The notes: generated by a model from the letters alone, not told the origin. A stretch of 18,704 bases of DNA from Bifidobacteriaceae bacterium (GCA_031265345.1 JAISCU010000226.1:1-18704); one strand, 5' to 3'. Numbered from the stretch's first letter, positions 7,403 through 14,104 are shown. Numbers and translations are program-made.

Positions 7403-7892
7403 AGGGCCGCCTCGCCGACCGATTCGGACGCCTGACTGCTGACCCTCACGTAATCGGCCCATCTCGCGCCACGGGATCGGTCCACTGACAAGATTCGCGA
7501 GGAGGACGCGGATGGAGGCGCAATGCCTTGTCAGGGCGGCACGGCCTCGCTGCTGAGTGGGCCAATCGCGCGGCAGGCACTGGACCAATTGCGAGGGAAG
7601 CGCCACGCGCTGCCATCCGCCATGACCCGATATGAACGGGGAGCGTTCCCGCGGATCAGAGAGTTCGCGCCCAGCACCGCCTCCTGGCATCGAGGTGAGC
7701 AGGAGGCTGCTGGGCGCTGAACAGTCGCGACTGGTGGACGCCTCCAAAATGCCGGGGCAACTGGCGGGGTCGGCCCAGGGCCGGACACTGGCGAGGAGCC
7801 CGCGAGTTACGGTGTCCTCACTCGTGGCGGCGTTCGCGTCCTGGGCGCGGGCGCTGCCGGAGTCCATTCGTATTCGGGGGAAGGCGCGTGAG
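7403..7892. other. Gene-free region upstream of the lipoprotein gene
   Basis: No convincing gene is present. A 14-codon ORF at 7512-7556 has a good AGGAGG site but no other support. A 65-codon ORF at 7523-7720 lacks coding character. A TACGGT box at 7808-7813 could be a -10 for the lipoprotein gene, but no -35 is evident. Confidence 0.35.
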
Positions 7893-9035
7893 ATGAACAA
7901 GTCTCGGGGGCCGGGCGCGATCCAGGTTCTGGTCGCGGCGGCTGGCATTGTGATGTTGCTGGTGGCGGGCTGCACCGGGGAGCCGCGAGACGACCCGTCA
8001 GGTGGGGCTGGGGCAGCGGCATCGGCGGGGCAAGGCTCGAAGGGCGGCGAGGGCGCGCCGGGGCAGACGTGGGTCGCGCTGGCCGACGACACCCCGCTCG
8101 GCCCCTACCGGCAGTACACCGACGGACCGGAGGCGGACCTCGCGGCGGATGCCCAAGCCAGGGCGGAGGCCCAAGGCGAGCGCGAGGCGATCGTCGCGGA
8201 GTGCATGAAGCAGGCGGGGTTCGACTACTACCCAGTCCCCTACGGCGGCTCCATGACCGGCGAGGGCGAGAGATGGGTGGCCCAGGCCCTCTCGACTTTG
8301 ACGATCCCGGAATTGAGCGAGGACCGCGCCGAGGTCGCGAAGTGGGGCTACGGGATCGACCCTGACGATTACTACACCCAGGACGACCAGGACCGCGATC
8401 CGGAGTTCCAGCGGATCAGCCAGAAGAACTCGGACCACTTGAACTCCCTGAGCGAGGACGGCCAGCGCGCCTACCAGATGGCTCTCAGCGGCGCGGCCCA
8501 GGGCGAAGGGGTGCCCGCGGAGAGCATGGGCGGGTGCTCGGGGGAAGCCTACGCACGGGTTCTGGAGATCGTGCCCGCGAGCTCCGACTTCTCGGAGCGG
8601 CACCATGATGTGATCTCGGCGCTGATCGACCTGGCCAGGATGGACGTCGCGATGGACCCCGCCACCGTCGCAGCGCACCGGGAATGGGACGCCTGCATGT
8701 TGGAGGCGGGTGTGGACCTCGCGCCCCACGTGGCTGTCGACGCGCAGGGCAACGGCCTCACGGATTCCGGCTACGCCAACCAGGCCACGCCCGTAGTCGC
8801 GCTCGAGTTCGCGCGCGCGATGGGACCCGACGGCGCGCTCCTCGACGACGAGCCCGGCTTCCTGCGAGCCTATCCGGCGCAGCTCGAGGTCGCGCTGGCG
8901 GACTATGACTGCCGCCAGAAGGTGGACTACACCGGCCGGATCATCGCCGCGCAACGTGACGTGGAGCAGCGGTTCTTGGACCAGAACCGGGCGGCGTTGG
9001 AGGCGATGAAGGCCGATGCCGCCGACCACATTTGA
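7893..9035 (+). CDS. Secreted lipoprotein of unknown function
   Basis: This 380-aa protein starts with a short basic n-region (MNKSR), a hydrophobic core and the lipobox LVAGC, with C27 as the lipidated residue after signal peptidase II cleavage. A Gly/Ala/Ser-rich linker follows to about residue 60, then a mostly acidic, probably extracellular domain. That domain carries Cys in VAECMKQAGF, MGGCSGEAY, WDACMLEAG and YDCRQK, and ends in a charged helix. The Cys pattern resembles uncharacterised actinobacterial lipoproteins; paired disulphides are plausible. The open frame extends upstream to 7632, but the ATG at 7893 is the one that gives a signal peptide, and GGGGAAGG lies upstream of it. The gene stands alone. 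The export and lipidation call is strong; the function is not recognised. Confidence 0.8.
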   Translation: MNKSRGPGAIQVLVAAAGIVMLLVAGCTGEPRDDPSGGAGAAASAGQGSKGGEGAPGQTWVALADDTPLGPYRQYTDGPEADLAADAQARAEAQGEREAIVAECMKQAGFDYYPVPYGGSMTGEGERWVAQALSTLTIPELSEDRAEVAKWGYGIDPDDYYTQDDQDRDPEFQRISQKNSDHLNSLSEDGQRAYQMALSGAAQGEGVPAESMGGCSGEAYARVLEIVPASSDFSERHHDVISALIDLARMDVAMDPATVAAHREWDACMLEAGVDLAPHVAVDAQGNGLTDSGYANQATPVVALEFARAMGPDGALLDDEPGFLRAYPAQLEVALADYDCRQKVDYTGRIIAAQRDVEQRFLDQNRAALEAMKADAADHI

Positions 9036-9052
9036 CAACGCCCGGTGGGGCC

Positions 9053-9068
9053 CTGCCGAGGGCGGCAG
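9053..9068 (+). terminator. Hairpin after the lipoprotein gene
   Basis: CTGCCG and CGGCAG form a perfect 6-bp stem with a 4-nt loop, 18 nt after the stop codon. There is no U-tract. It is a likely terminator for the lipoprotein transcript, which would otherwise run antisense into tRNA-Arg. Confidence 0.45.
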
Positions 9069-9232
9069 CCCGCCATCGCCCTGGCGGGAGCCCGGCGCCG
9101 CCAACCAGGACTGACCATGCACGGTTGGCCGCGACGCGGGGAGGGCTGCCATCGCGTTGGCGGAAACCCGAGCCCCGGCGGCTCGGCGGGTGGAGGGGAC
9201 TGGGTGAGCGGCATCGGGCATAGTGGTCAAAG

Positions 9233-9305
9233 CGCCCCCGAAAGGATTCGAACCTTCGACCGGCTGCTTAGAAGGCAGATGCTCTATCCACTGAGCTACG
9301 GGGGC
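9233..9305 (-). tRNA. tRNA-Arg (anticodon TCT)
   Basis: The minus strand folds as a complete 73-nt tRNA. The acceptor stem is GCCCCCG/CGGGGGC. The D arm has GCTC and GAGC, the anticodon loop is CTTCTAA with anticodon TCT, and the T loop is TTCGAAT. One mismatch occurs at the outer pair (27-43) of the anticodon stem. CCA is not encoded. The likely -10 is TAGGCT at 9322-9317, giving a very short leader. It reads AGA codons, which are rare in this GC-rich genome. Confidence 0.95.
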
Positions 9306-9316
9306 CGGGTGTCCCC

Positions 9317-9343
9317 AGCCTACGCCAGCGGGCGATGTAGGCT
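9317..9343. promoter_or_regulatory. Divergent -10 boxes for tRNA-Arg and orn
   Basis: AGCCTA at 9317-9322 is TAGGCT on the minus strand and lies about 11 nt before tRNA-Arg. TAGGCT at 9338-9343 on the plus strand lies 6 nt before the GTG at 9350 of the orn frame. The two identical boxes are 15 bp apart in inverted orientation, so the two promoters would overlap. Confidence 0.4.
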
Positions 9344-9370
9344 TAGCCGGTGAGTGTTCCGGAGAATGGT

Positions 9371-9991
9371 GTGAGCGACCCGATCGTCTGGGCCGACTGC
9401 GAGATGACGGGACTTGACCTGGTCAAAGACGCGTTGATCGAGATCGCCGTCGTGGTGACGGATTCTTTGCTCAATCCCCTGGGCGAGGGCGTGGATCTGG
9501 TCATAAAGCCCCCGGCGGCGGCGCTCGACCAGATGACGGACTTTGTGCGGCAGATGCACGCTTCCTCGGGCCTGTTGGACCAGTTGGACTCCGGAGTGAC
9601 CCTGGCCGAGGCCGAGTCCGAGGTCATGTCGTATGTGCGCCGGTATGCGCCGGTCGCGGGCAAGGCGCCGCTGGCGGGGAACTCGGTCAGCACCGACCGC
9701 GGGTTCATCGACCGCGACATGCCCGCCTTGGGGGGCTATCTGCATTACCGGACCATCGACGTGTCCTCGATCAAGGAGCTGGCGCGGCGCTGGTACCCCC
9801 GGTTGTATTTCGCCGCCCCCGAGAAGCTGGGCGGGCACCGGGCTCTCGCCGACATCTACGATTCGATCGATGAGCTCCGCTACTACCGGGCATGCATGTT
9901 CGTGCCCGAACCCGGCCCGGATTCCGACACGGCGCGGGCGGCGGCTTTGGCCGTTCAGGAATCGACTGTGCGCGCGGGTTCCTCCGTCTGA
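9371..9991 (+). CDS. orn: Oligoribonuclease (DEDDh 3'-5' exonuclease)
   Basis: This 206-aa protein degrades short RNA oligomers (2-5 nt, including pGpG) to mononucleotides in the cytoplasm, the last step of mRNA decay. All DEDDh catalytic residues are seen: D9 and E11 in WADCEMTG, D109 in STDRGF, H156 in GGHRALADI and D161. The IDVSSIKEL strand is also present. An in-frame GTG at 9350 would add seven residues and could be leaderless from the TAGGCT box. I prefer GTG 9371 because GGAG lies 6 nt before it and the N-terminus then matches the family start. The gene diverges from tRNA-Arg. The C-terminal tail (about 20 residues after MFVPEPGP) is variable. Confidence 0.93.
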   Translation: MSDPIVWADCEMTGLDLVKDALIEIAVVVTDSLLNPLGEGVDLVIKPPAAALDQMTDFVRQMHASSGLLDQLDSGVTLAEAESEVMSYVRRYAPVAGKAPLAGNSVSTDRGFIDRDMPALGGYLHYRTIDVSSIKELARRWYPRLYFAAPEKLGGHRALADIYDSIDELRYYRACMFVPEPGPDSDTARAAALAVQESTVRAGSSV

Positions 9992-10247
9992 CCGTTGGAC
10001 GATGCCGCGGGGTCGGGTTTCGGCGCAGGGCGGGCTCTTGCGTGGGCGGGTTTCGGAGTTGTCGGGTTCCGGCGCCGGGCGGCCTCCTGCGCTAAGCGGC
10101 CTTCGGGGTTATCGAGCCTGGGCTTGGGCGGCATCTTTGGTGGTGACCAGGCCGGGCGGCGCGAAGACATGGCGCCCCGGTTGACGACTCCTCGGCATCG
10201 TGAAGCTCGTGGGAGGCGTGAGGGCACCTCGCAGGCGCTTGTTGAGG

Positions 10248-10253
10248 TAAGAT
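10248..10253 (+). promoter_or_regulatory. Candidate -10 box of tRNA-His
   Basis: TAAGAT is a near-consensus -10 about 50 nt upstream of the tRNA. No clear -35 is present at the expected distance. Confidence 0.4.
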
Positions 10254-10268
10254 TCTGCGGGTCCTTGC

Positions 10269-10291
10269 CGCCGCGTCCCCCCGACGCGGCG
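10269..10291 (+). other. Perfect hairpin in the tRNA-His leader
   Basis: A 9-bp perfect stem with a CCCCC loop lies between the presumed promoter and the mature 5' end of tRNA-His, ending 11 nt before it. It would be part of the precursor leader removed by RNase P, or it could stop upstream read-through. Confidence 0.45.
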
Positions 10292-10302
10292 AGCGAGGCA
10301 TG

Positions 10303-10375
10303 GTGGCTGTAGCTCAGTTGGTAGAGCACCTGGTTGTGGTCCAGGTGGCCGCGGGTTCGAGTCCCGTCAGCCACC
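10303..10375 (+). tRNA. tRNA-His (anticodon GTG), insertion target of the mobile element
   Basis: This is a complete tRNA. The acceptor stem is GTGGCTG/CAGCCAC and the anticodon stem CCTGG/CCAGG encloses TTGTGGT with anticodon GTG. The T loop is TTCGAGT. A G at 10302 can serve as the encoded G-1, paired with C73 at 10375, the identity element of tRNA-His. CCA is not encoded. The recombinase gene of the adjacent element reads into this tRNA on the opposite strand, so the 3' part of the gene is probably the attachment site and was kept intact. Confidence 0.95.
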
Positions 10376-12062
10376 CTAAACGGGTCAAACTCAAACATGC
10401 GACAGCTGAACCACGGTCTGCTTTTGCCTGTTGAGCAGCGGTTTCGTTGGCGACCGCCCACTCCTCGGCTTCGTGGACGATCTCCGGGTCGTAGAACTTG
10501 TCATACGGGAACTCGAAGACGACGCGGACCTCGCGGCAGGGCTTGGGCGGTCTGCCGGTCACATGCTCGTCTACGTAGATCCGTTTGAAGAACACTTGGT
10601 TGGCGATCCTGCGGGTGGAGGCGTTCGACCGCAGGTACAACGCCTGGCAGTCGGCCACCAGCGCGAGCGAGTCGTCCACGAACCGCCGGTTGGCGGCATA
10701 GTCCTCGGACAGGACCTTGACGTGGTCCTCGACGGCTTCGAGCCGGTCCTGGAGTTCTCCCTGTTTGCGTTTCAGCATGTCGAGTGTGACCGCGCCGGCC
10801 AGGTGCGCGTCCAACAAACGGTCCTGTTCGGTCCGAATCTTCGCCGCCTGCCCGAGCCGGGCCTCTAGCTCCGGGCGGGCCGAGGCCGTCGCCTGGTCGT
10901 AGCGGGCGTTGATCGCGCCGCGCAGCGCGCCGCGCCGGTCAGCGGGGATGACCAGGTTGGCGTAGTGGTCCTCGACCAGCCGCTCGACCGTGTCGATGGG
11001 TATGGCCTGCAGCTTGCAGTCGGTGCGCTTCTCGTGCCGCCCGGCGCACACGAAGTACGGATAGACGCGGCCTTTCGAGTTTTTCGCCTTGGTGATGATG
11101 AGCCGCGACCCGCAGCCACCGCAGAAGACGGTCCCCTTCAGGTAGTGGTCGTGGACGTGGGTGCGGTCGGCGGCGGTCGAATGCGCCTGGAGCACCAACT
11201 GCGCCTGGTGGAAGACCTCGGGCGGGACCAGCGGGTCGTGGACCCCTCGGTAGGTGGCGTCTTTGAACACGACCGAACCCTTGTAATACGGGTTCGTCAA
11301 GATCCGGTGGACCTGGGTTTTGGAGACCGGCTTCGACGGGCGTTTCGGGGTCGGCACCGTCGCCAAACCCCGGCTCGTCAACTCCCGCCGAAGCTGCGAC
11401 TCGGTCCAGTCCCCGGTCGCGTACGCCTTGAACGCCCAAGCGATCAGCGGCCCGCGCTCCGGGTCCACCTCGACGGTGCGGACTTCCCGGCCTTGCTCGT
11501 CGCGCACCCCGACGTTCAGGTAGCCGATAGGCGCCTTGGTCGGCGTGCCGCCCGACAACGCCTTCTGGGTCATGCCCTTGATCGACTCGGTCGCGAGGTT
11601 GCGGGAGTAGAACTCCGCGATGGTCGACATGATCCCGTGGAGGAGCATCCCTGACGGGGTCTCGTCGATGTTCTCGCTGGCCGACACCAGTGTGACTCCG
11701 GCCTCCTGCAACGCCAGATGGATAGACACGTCATCGGCCCGGTTCCGGGCCAGCCGGTCGACCTTGTGGACGATGCAATACGACACCTGGTGGTCCTTGA
11801 CGTAGGCCAGCATCCGGAGCAATGCCGGGCGGTCGGCCTTGCGCGCAGACTCTCCGGCGTCCACGAACTCCTGGACGATCACCGCGTCGATCTGCTCTGC
11901 CTTCTTGTAGTTGGCGGCCCGCTGCGCCGGGATCGAATAGCCCTCGTCCTGGCCGCCCTTCTCAGCCTGCTCCTTGGTGGAGACACGCAGATAGGTGACG
12001 GCTCTGGCCGTGGCCGTGGTCTTCGAGCCCGACGCGGGGACCTCTGGTGCGGTGATGGTCAT
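10314..12062 (-). CDS. Large serine recombinase (integrase)
   Basis: This 582-aa protein carries out site-specific integration and excision. The resolvase-type catalytic domain (about 21-165) has nucleophile S28 in YLRVS and the VDRLARNRADD motif at 101-111. The recombinase domain follows (about 175-300, with KAPIGYLNV and VHRILTNPYYKGSVVF). Next is a zinc ribbon with C314, C317, C339 and C349, then a coiled coil at about 390-455. I chose ATG 12062 (AGGAAAGG upstream) over GTG 12086. The last 20 residues, from G563, are encoded by the antisense strand of tRNA-His, and the stop lies inside the tRNA. A TAAGAT promoter box, a leader hairpin and an inverted repeat covering the start codon lie upstream. 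Confidence 0.93.
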   Translation of the reverse strand: MTITAPEVPASGSKTTATARAVTYLRVSTKEQAEKGGQDEGYSIPAQRAANYKKAEQIDAVIVQEFVDAGESARKADRPALLRMLAYVKDHQVSYCIVHKVDRLARNRADDVSIHLALQEAGVTLVSASENIDETPSGMLLHGIMSTIAEFYSRNLATESIKGMTQKALSGGTPTKAPIGYLNVGVRDEQGREVRTVEVDPERGPLIAWAFKAYATGDWTESQLRRELTSRGLATVPTPKRPSKPVSKTQVHRILTNPYYKGSVVFKDATYRGVHDPLVPPEVFHQAQLVLQAHSTAADRTHVHDHYLKGTVFCGGCGSRLIITKAKNSKGRVYPYFVCAGRHEKRTDCKLQAIPIDTVERLVEDHYANLVIPADRRGALRGAINARYDQATASARPELEARLGQAAKIRTEQDRLLDAHLAGAVTLDMLKRKQGELQDRLEAVEDHVKVLSEDYAANRRFVDDSLALVADCQALYLRSNASTRRIANQVFFKRIYVDEHVTGRPPKPCREVRVVFEFPYDKFYDPEIVHEAEEWAVANETAAQQAKADRGSAVACLSLTRLGWLTGLEPAATWTTTRCSTN

Positions 12063-12117
12063 GACGCGACCGCCTTTCCTGAGCACATAAGGAACTGGTT
12101 GGTCAGGATCGCGTCAT
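12061..12117 (-). promoter_or_regulatory. Inverted repeat overlapping the recombinase start codon
   Basis: ATGACGCGA at 12061-12069 and TCGCGTCAT at 12109-12117 form a perfect 9-bp inverted repeat 39 nt apart. In the recombinase mRNA the downstream arm contains the first two bases of the ATG, so pairing would occlude the start. As DNA it could instead be an operator. Confidence 0.45.
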
Positions 12118-12122
12118 ATGGT

Positions 12123-12144
12123 CCGGAGGCTCTGAGACCTCCGG
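12123..12144 (-). terminator. Hairpin in the recombinase leader (terminator or attenuator)
   Basis: CCGGAGG and CCTCCGG form a perfect 7-bp stem with an 8-nt loop, between the 78-codon gene and the recombinase. There is no U-tract. It may end the upstream transcript or limit recombinase expression. Confidence 0.4.
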
Positions 12145-12203
12145 CTATACCGCGCGGCCAAGACAGCGCGGCGCTCGTTTTGGGAATCACCCGACCAGTC
12201 CCA

Positions 12204-12209
12204 ATCTTA
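12204..12209 (-). promoter_or_regulatory. Candidate -10 box of the recombinase gene
   Basis: TAAGAT on the minus strand overlaps the TAA stop of the 78-codon gene. It would give a leader of about 135 nt containing the hairpin and the start-codon inverted repeat. No good -35 was found. Confidence 0.35.
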
Positions 12210-12443
12210 CCGAAGCTCCGCCCGCAGCAGGTCCGGCGCACCGGATTGGCCCGGCAAGTGGCGGCGCAAGAACTCGACCTCGCCCGAGTCCTCCCCGCAG
12301 CGCGCGGCCGCGCCGAAAGCGTGCATCAGGAACATGTCGACCAGCCGTTCCATGTCCACCGGATCGTTGGCGACGGTACGCACCGTCAGGCGGCGCTCCT
12401 CTTGTGGCACACGGTCGGTCTTGCGTCGGTAGCGGCGCGCCAT
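12207..12443 (-). CDS. Small hypothetical protein of the mobile element
   Basis: This 78-aa protein has a basic N-terminus (MARRYRRKTDR) and then an amphipathic middle (VDMERLVDMFLMHAF). No family is recognised. The ATG lies 13 nt after the stop of the element's SSB gene, so the two probably share a transcript. The basic start could bind nucleic acid. The TAA stop is embedded in a likely promoter for the recombinase. Confidence 0.6.
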   Translation of the reverse strand: MARRYRRKTDRVPQEERRLTVRTVANDPVDMERLVDMFLMHAFGAAARCGEDSGEVEFLRRHLPGQSGAPDLLRAELR

Positions 12444-12456
12444 GATGCCGGCCCTT

Positions 12457-12900
12457 TCACCGGCCGATGCCGCCGGGTTCGGCGGCCTTGGCGGGTTCGG
12501 GCAGGCCGACCGCCTGCTCGGGTGCCGTGGTTTGGTGGCGGGCGCGGTTGACGGTGTAGCGGGTACGGGCCAGGTCGTGGCCGATGGCGGTGGCGACGAA
12601 CTCCTCGCGTCGTTCGACTGTGCCGTCCGGGCCTTCGGCGTCGTAGGTGCGCAGGTAGCCCTGGGCGACGAACCGGTCTCCTTTCTTGAGCCGTTCCAGC
12701 GCCCGCTCGGCGGTCTTGCGGTAGATCGCGAGGTCGTGGAACGACGTCTCGCCCTTCGCGAAGCCGCCGTCTTCTTGGCGGACGTGGTGCTCTTGGCCGA
12801 TCCGCGCCCAGAGCCGGACGTCGCCGTTCTCGGTGACGGTCAGACGAGGCGTGGACACGATGAACCCGCGCAGCGAGTCCTGGATGTGGATGGCGGACAA
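12457..12900 (-). CDS. Single-stranded DNA-binding protein of the mobile element
   Basis: This 147-aa protein has an OB fold, with strands in IQDSLRGFIVSTPRLTVTENGDVRLWARIG, TSFHDLAIYRKTAERALERLKKGDRFVAQGYLRT and EEFVATAIGHDLARTRYTV. The acidic tip of typical SSB is lacking: the tail is Pro/Ala-rich and ends EPGGIGR. The start is TTG at 12900, with AGGAGGGAGAGG just upstream and the family start (SAIHIQ) following. The frame is open further upstream, but there it contains only leader sequence. It would coat the transferred single strand after entry or during element replication. It differs clearly from the chromosomal SSB in this window. Confidence 0.8.
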   Translation of the reverse strand: MSAIHIQDSLRGFIVSTPRLTVTENGDVRLWARIGQEHHVRQEDGGFAKGETSFHDLAIYRKTAERALERLKKGDRFVAQGYLRTYDAEGPDGTVERREEFVATAIGHDLARTRYTVNRARHQTTAPEQAVGLPEPAKAAEPGGIGR

Positions 12901-12961
12901 CGGCCTCTCCCTCCTGGTCGCGCGGCCCTCCGGTTCGGGACCGCTCGTCCCCGGCAAGGTG
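12901..12961 (-). promoter_or_regulatory. Leader element of the element ssb gene
   Basis: The minus strand reads CACCT at 12961-12957, then a block CGGTCCCGAACCGGAGGGCC (12943-12924), then the SD and TTG start. The block recurs with one 1-nt gap upstream of the gene at 17280. It contains the self-complementary CGGT/ACCG. Confidence 0.55.
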
Positions 12962-13000
12962 CGCGCGCCGGCCCCGTCGGCGGCCGAGGCGGGCCGCCCG

Positions 13001-13054
13001 CACCTGGTCGGCGGGCGCCGCCCGGCGCCCGCCAACCAGACGGAAGGGGAAAAT
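13001..13054 (+). promoter_or_regulatory. Hairpin leader element, copy 1
   Basis: The element starts CACCTGGTC and contains a perfect 10-bp hairpin, GGCGGGCGCC/GGCGCCCGCC (13010-13033) with a 4-nt loop. Its first 35 nt are identical to 13703-13737. It ends at the GTG start at 13055, and the purine-rich SD lies within it. Confidence 0.65.
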
Positions 13055-14104
13055 GTGGCTGACATCGACCATGAGCCGGACACGACGATGTACCTGTCGG
13101 CGATCATCTGGAACGGGTCGCACGGCGCCGTCCCGGAGGTAATGGCCGGAGACGACGACAACGAGTTGGCCTACCGCACCGTGATGCGCCTGCGGGAGCG
13201 GATCGCCCGCCAACCGGGATCCGGGAAGGCCAAGCGTTTCGTCGAATCCCAGCCTGAGCCGTCCCAATGGCAGTCCATCGAGGACATCTTGGGATGGCTC
13301 GACGCGTTCGAGGCCGCAAGTCCCGGCCCGGCGCTGGTGTCCGGCGAGGTGACGATACGCGACGAGGGTCCCGGCGTCCACCATGCCTTGACGGTCGGGT
13401 TGGTCCGTTCCTCGGACGACGATCCGGCCGCGTCGGAGATCCTGGCCGGACTCGACCCGGTCGGCCTCGAGCGCCGCCTGGCGACCAGGGTTCTGGAAGT
13501 GGCCGCCGCCCGGCTCGGCGCGGGCGCGCCCGTGCTCGACCCTCCCGATCTGGACGACCCGAGGTCGGTCTACATCTGGCTGCAACGCGCCCGCGAGGAC
13601 CTTCCCGGCGTGGTGTTCTCGGTCCAGGAAGTGGCCCTGCCCGGCCGGGCCGCGCCGCCCGCGCGGCCGGCCACGCCGGGTTTGGGCGAGGCGAGCAGGA
13701 CGCACCTGGTCGGCGGGCGCCGCCCGGCGCCCGCCAATCCGAAGGAGAGGGAAACAATGACCGACGCCGACCGCCTCAGCCCGTTGCGACAGTGGACGAG
13801 GATAGCCCGCGATCCGGGTTCCTCCGACGGCAGGCTCCAAGACCAGCGCGGCGGCCCCGCACCGCCGGACGGCGCCCGATTGTCCGCGTGGCTCACCCCG
13901 GCGCCCGGCGACCCGGCGTTCCCCGACGAGCGCGCCCGCGCCGGCGTCGCCTTGCCCGCCGGCGCGGCGGGGACGCGCGGAGACGCCGGCCGGACCGGCC
14001 CCGCCTCCGCGCGGCGCGGGCCCGCCGGTCGGATGGCGGGACCCCAGGGGGCGCCGCCGGTCTTCGGGGCCGCCGGGACGCGGCCGCCGGGCCGCTCGAT
14101 CTGA
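13055..14104 (+). CDS. Hypothetical protein of the mobile element (possibly two genes read as one frame)
   Basis: This is a 349-codon frame with strongly GC-biased third positions. Residues 1-205 have normal composition (DTTMYLSAIIWN, YRTVMRLRERIARQ, ALTVGLVRSS, YIWLQRAREDLPGVVFSVQEV) and look like a folded, mixed alpha/beta protein. No family is recognised. The start is GTG 13055, with AAGGGG 5 nt before it. After about residue 205 the frame passes, with no stop, through a second copy of the hairpin leader and into a possible second gene at 13757. Either it is one protein with a disordered tail, or the first gene lacks its own stop. It is the only rightward frame in the element and ends before a strong bidirectional hairpin. 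Confidence 0.6.
   Translation: MADIDHEPDTTMYLSAIIWNGSHGAVPEVMAGDDDNELAYRTVMRLRERIARQPGSGKAKRFVESQPEPSQWQSIEDILGWLDAFEAASPGPALVSGEVTIRDEGPGVHHALTVGLVRSSDDDPAASEILAGLDPVGLERRLATRVLEVAAARLGAGAPVLDPPDLDDPRSVYIWLQRAREDLPGVVFSVQEVALPGRAAPPARPATPGLGEASRTHLVGGRRPAPANPKERETMTDADRLSPLRQWTRIARDPGSSDGRLQDQRGGPAPPDGARLSAWLTPAPGDPAFPDERARAGVALPAGAAGTRGDAGRTGPASARRGPAGRMAGPQGAPPVFGAAGTRPPGRSI
13703..13756 (+). promoter_or_regulatory. Hairpin leader element, copy 2
   Basis: 35 nt (13703-13737) are identical to copy 1, including the 10-bp hairpin. The sequence then diverges into an AAGGAGAGGG ribosome site and an ATG at 13757. The distance from CACCT to the start codon is 54 nt, the same as in copy 1. Confidence 0.65.
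13757..14104 (+). CDS. Possible separate small gene within the same frame
   Basis: An ATG with a good GGAGAGGG site, preceded by its own leader copy, could start a 115-aa protein. Only the first part (MTDADRLSPLRQWTRIARDPGSSDGR) looks structured. The remainder is Gly/Pro/Arg/Ala-rich. Third positions are almost all G or C, which supports coding. No family is recognised. The gene may exist only as the tail of the 349-codon frame. Confidence 0.4.
   Translation: MTDADRLSPLRQWTRIARDPGSSDGRLQDQRGGPAPPDGARLSAWLTPAPGDPAFPDERARAGVALPAGAAGTRGDAGRTGPASARRGPAGRMAGPQGAPPVFGAAGTRPPGRSI

Larger units (their letters stand above)
9992..10301. other. Intergenic region between orn and tRNA-His
   Basis: No supported gene is present. 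It contains the tRNA-His -10 candidate and a leader hairpin, listed separately. A minus-strand ORF across 9955-10461 runs through the tRNA and has no coding character. Confidence 0.4.

Noticed and set aside
7512..7556. 14-codon leader peptide with a strong AGGAGG site
   Set aside because: It is short, no attenuator follows, and the next gene is more than 300 nt away. The site may be chance in purine-rich DNA.
6368..8092. 574-codon minus-strand ORF across the repeat region
   Set aside because: It translates the 68-nt repeat in different frames and the 31-nt repeats out of phase, and it overlaps the lipoprotein signal region. There is no domain and no ribosome site of note.
9955..10461. 168-codon minus-strand ORF over tRNA-His
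   Set aside because: Its middle is antisense tRNA and the rest lacks coding character. It also overlaps the end of orn.
12833..13054. Upstream extension of the rightward element gene
   Set aside because: It runs antisense to the SSB start and through both leaders. The GTG at 13055 has a ribosome site.
12457..13161. Longer version of the element SSB starting at 13161
   Set aside because: The extra 87 residues are translated leader sequence with Arg/Pro/Gly bias. The OB fold begins right after the TTG at 12900, which has its own SD.
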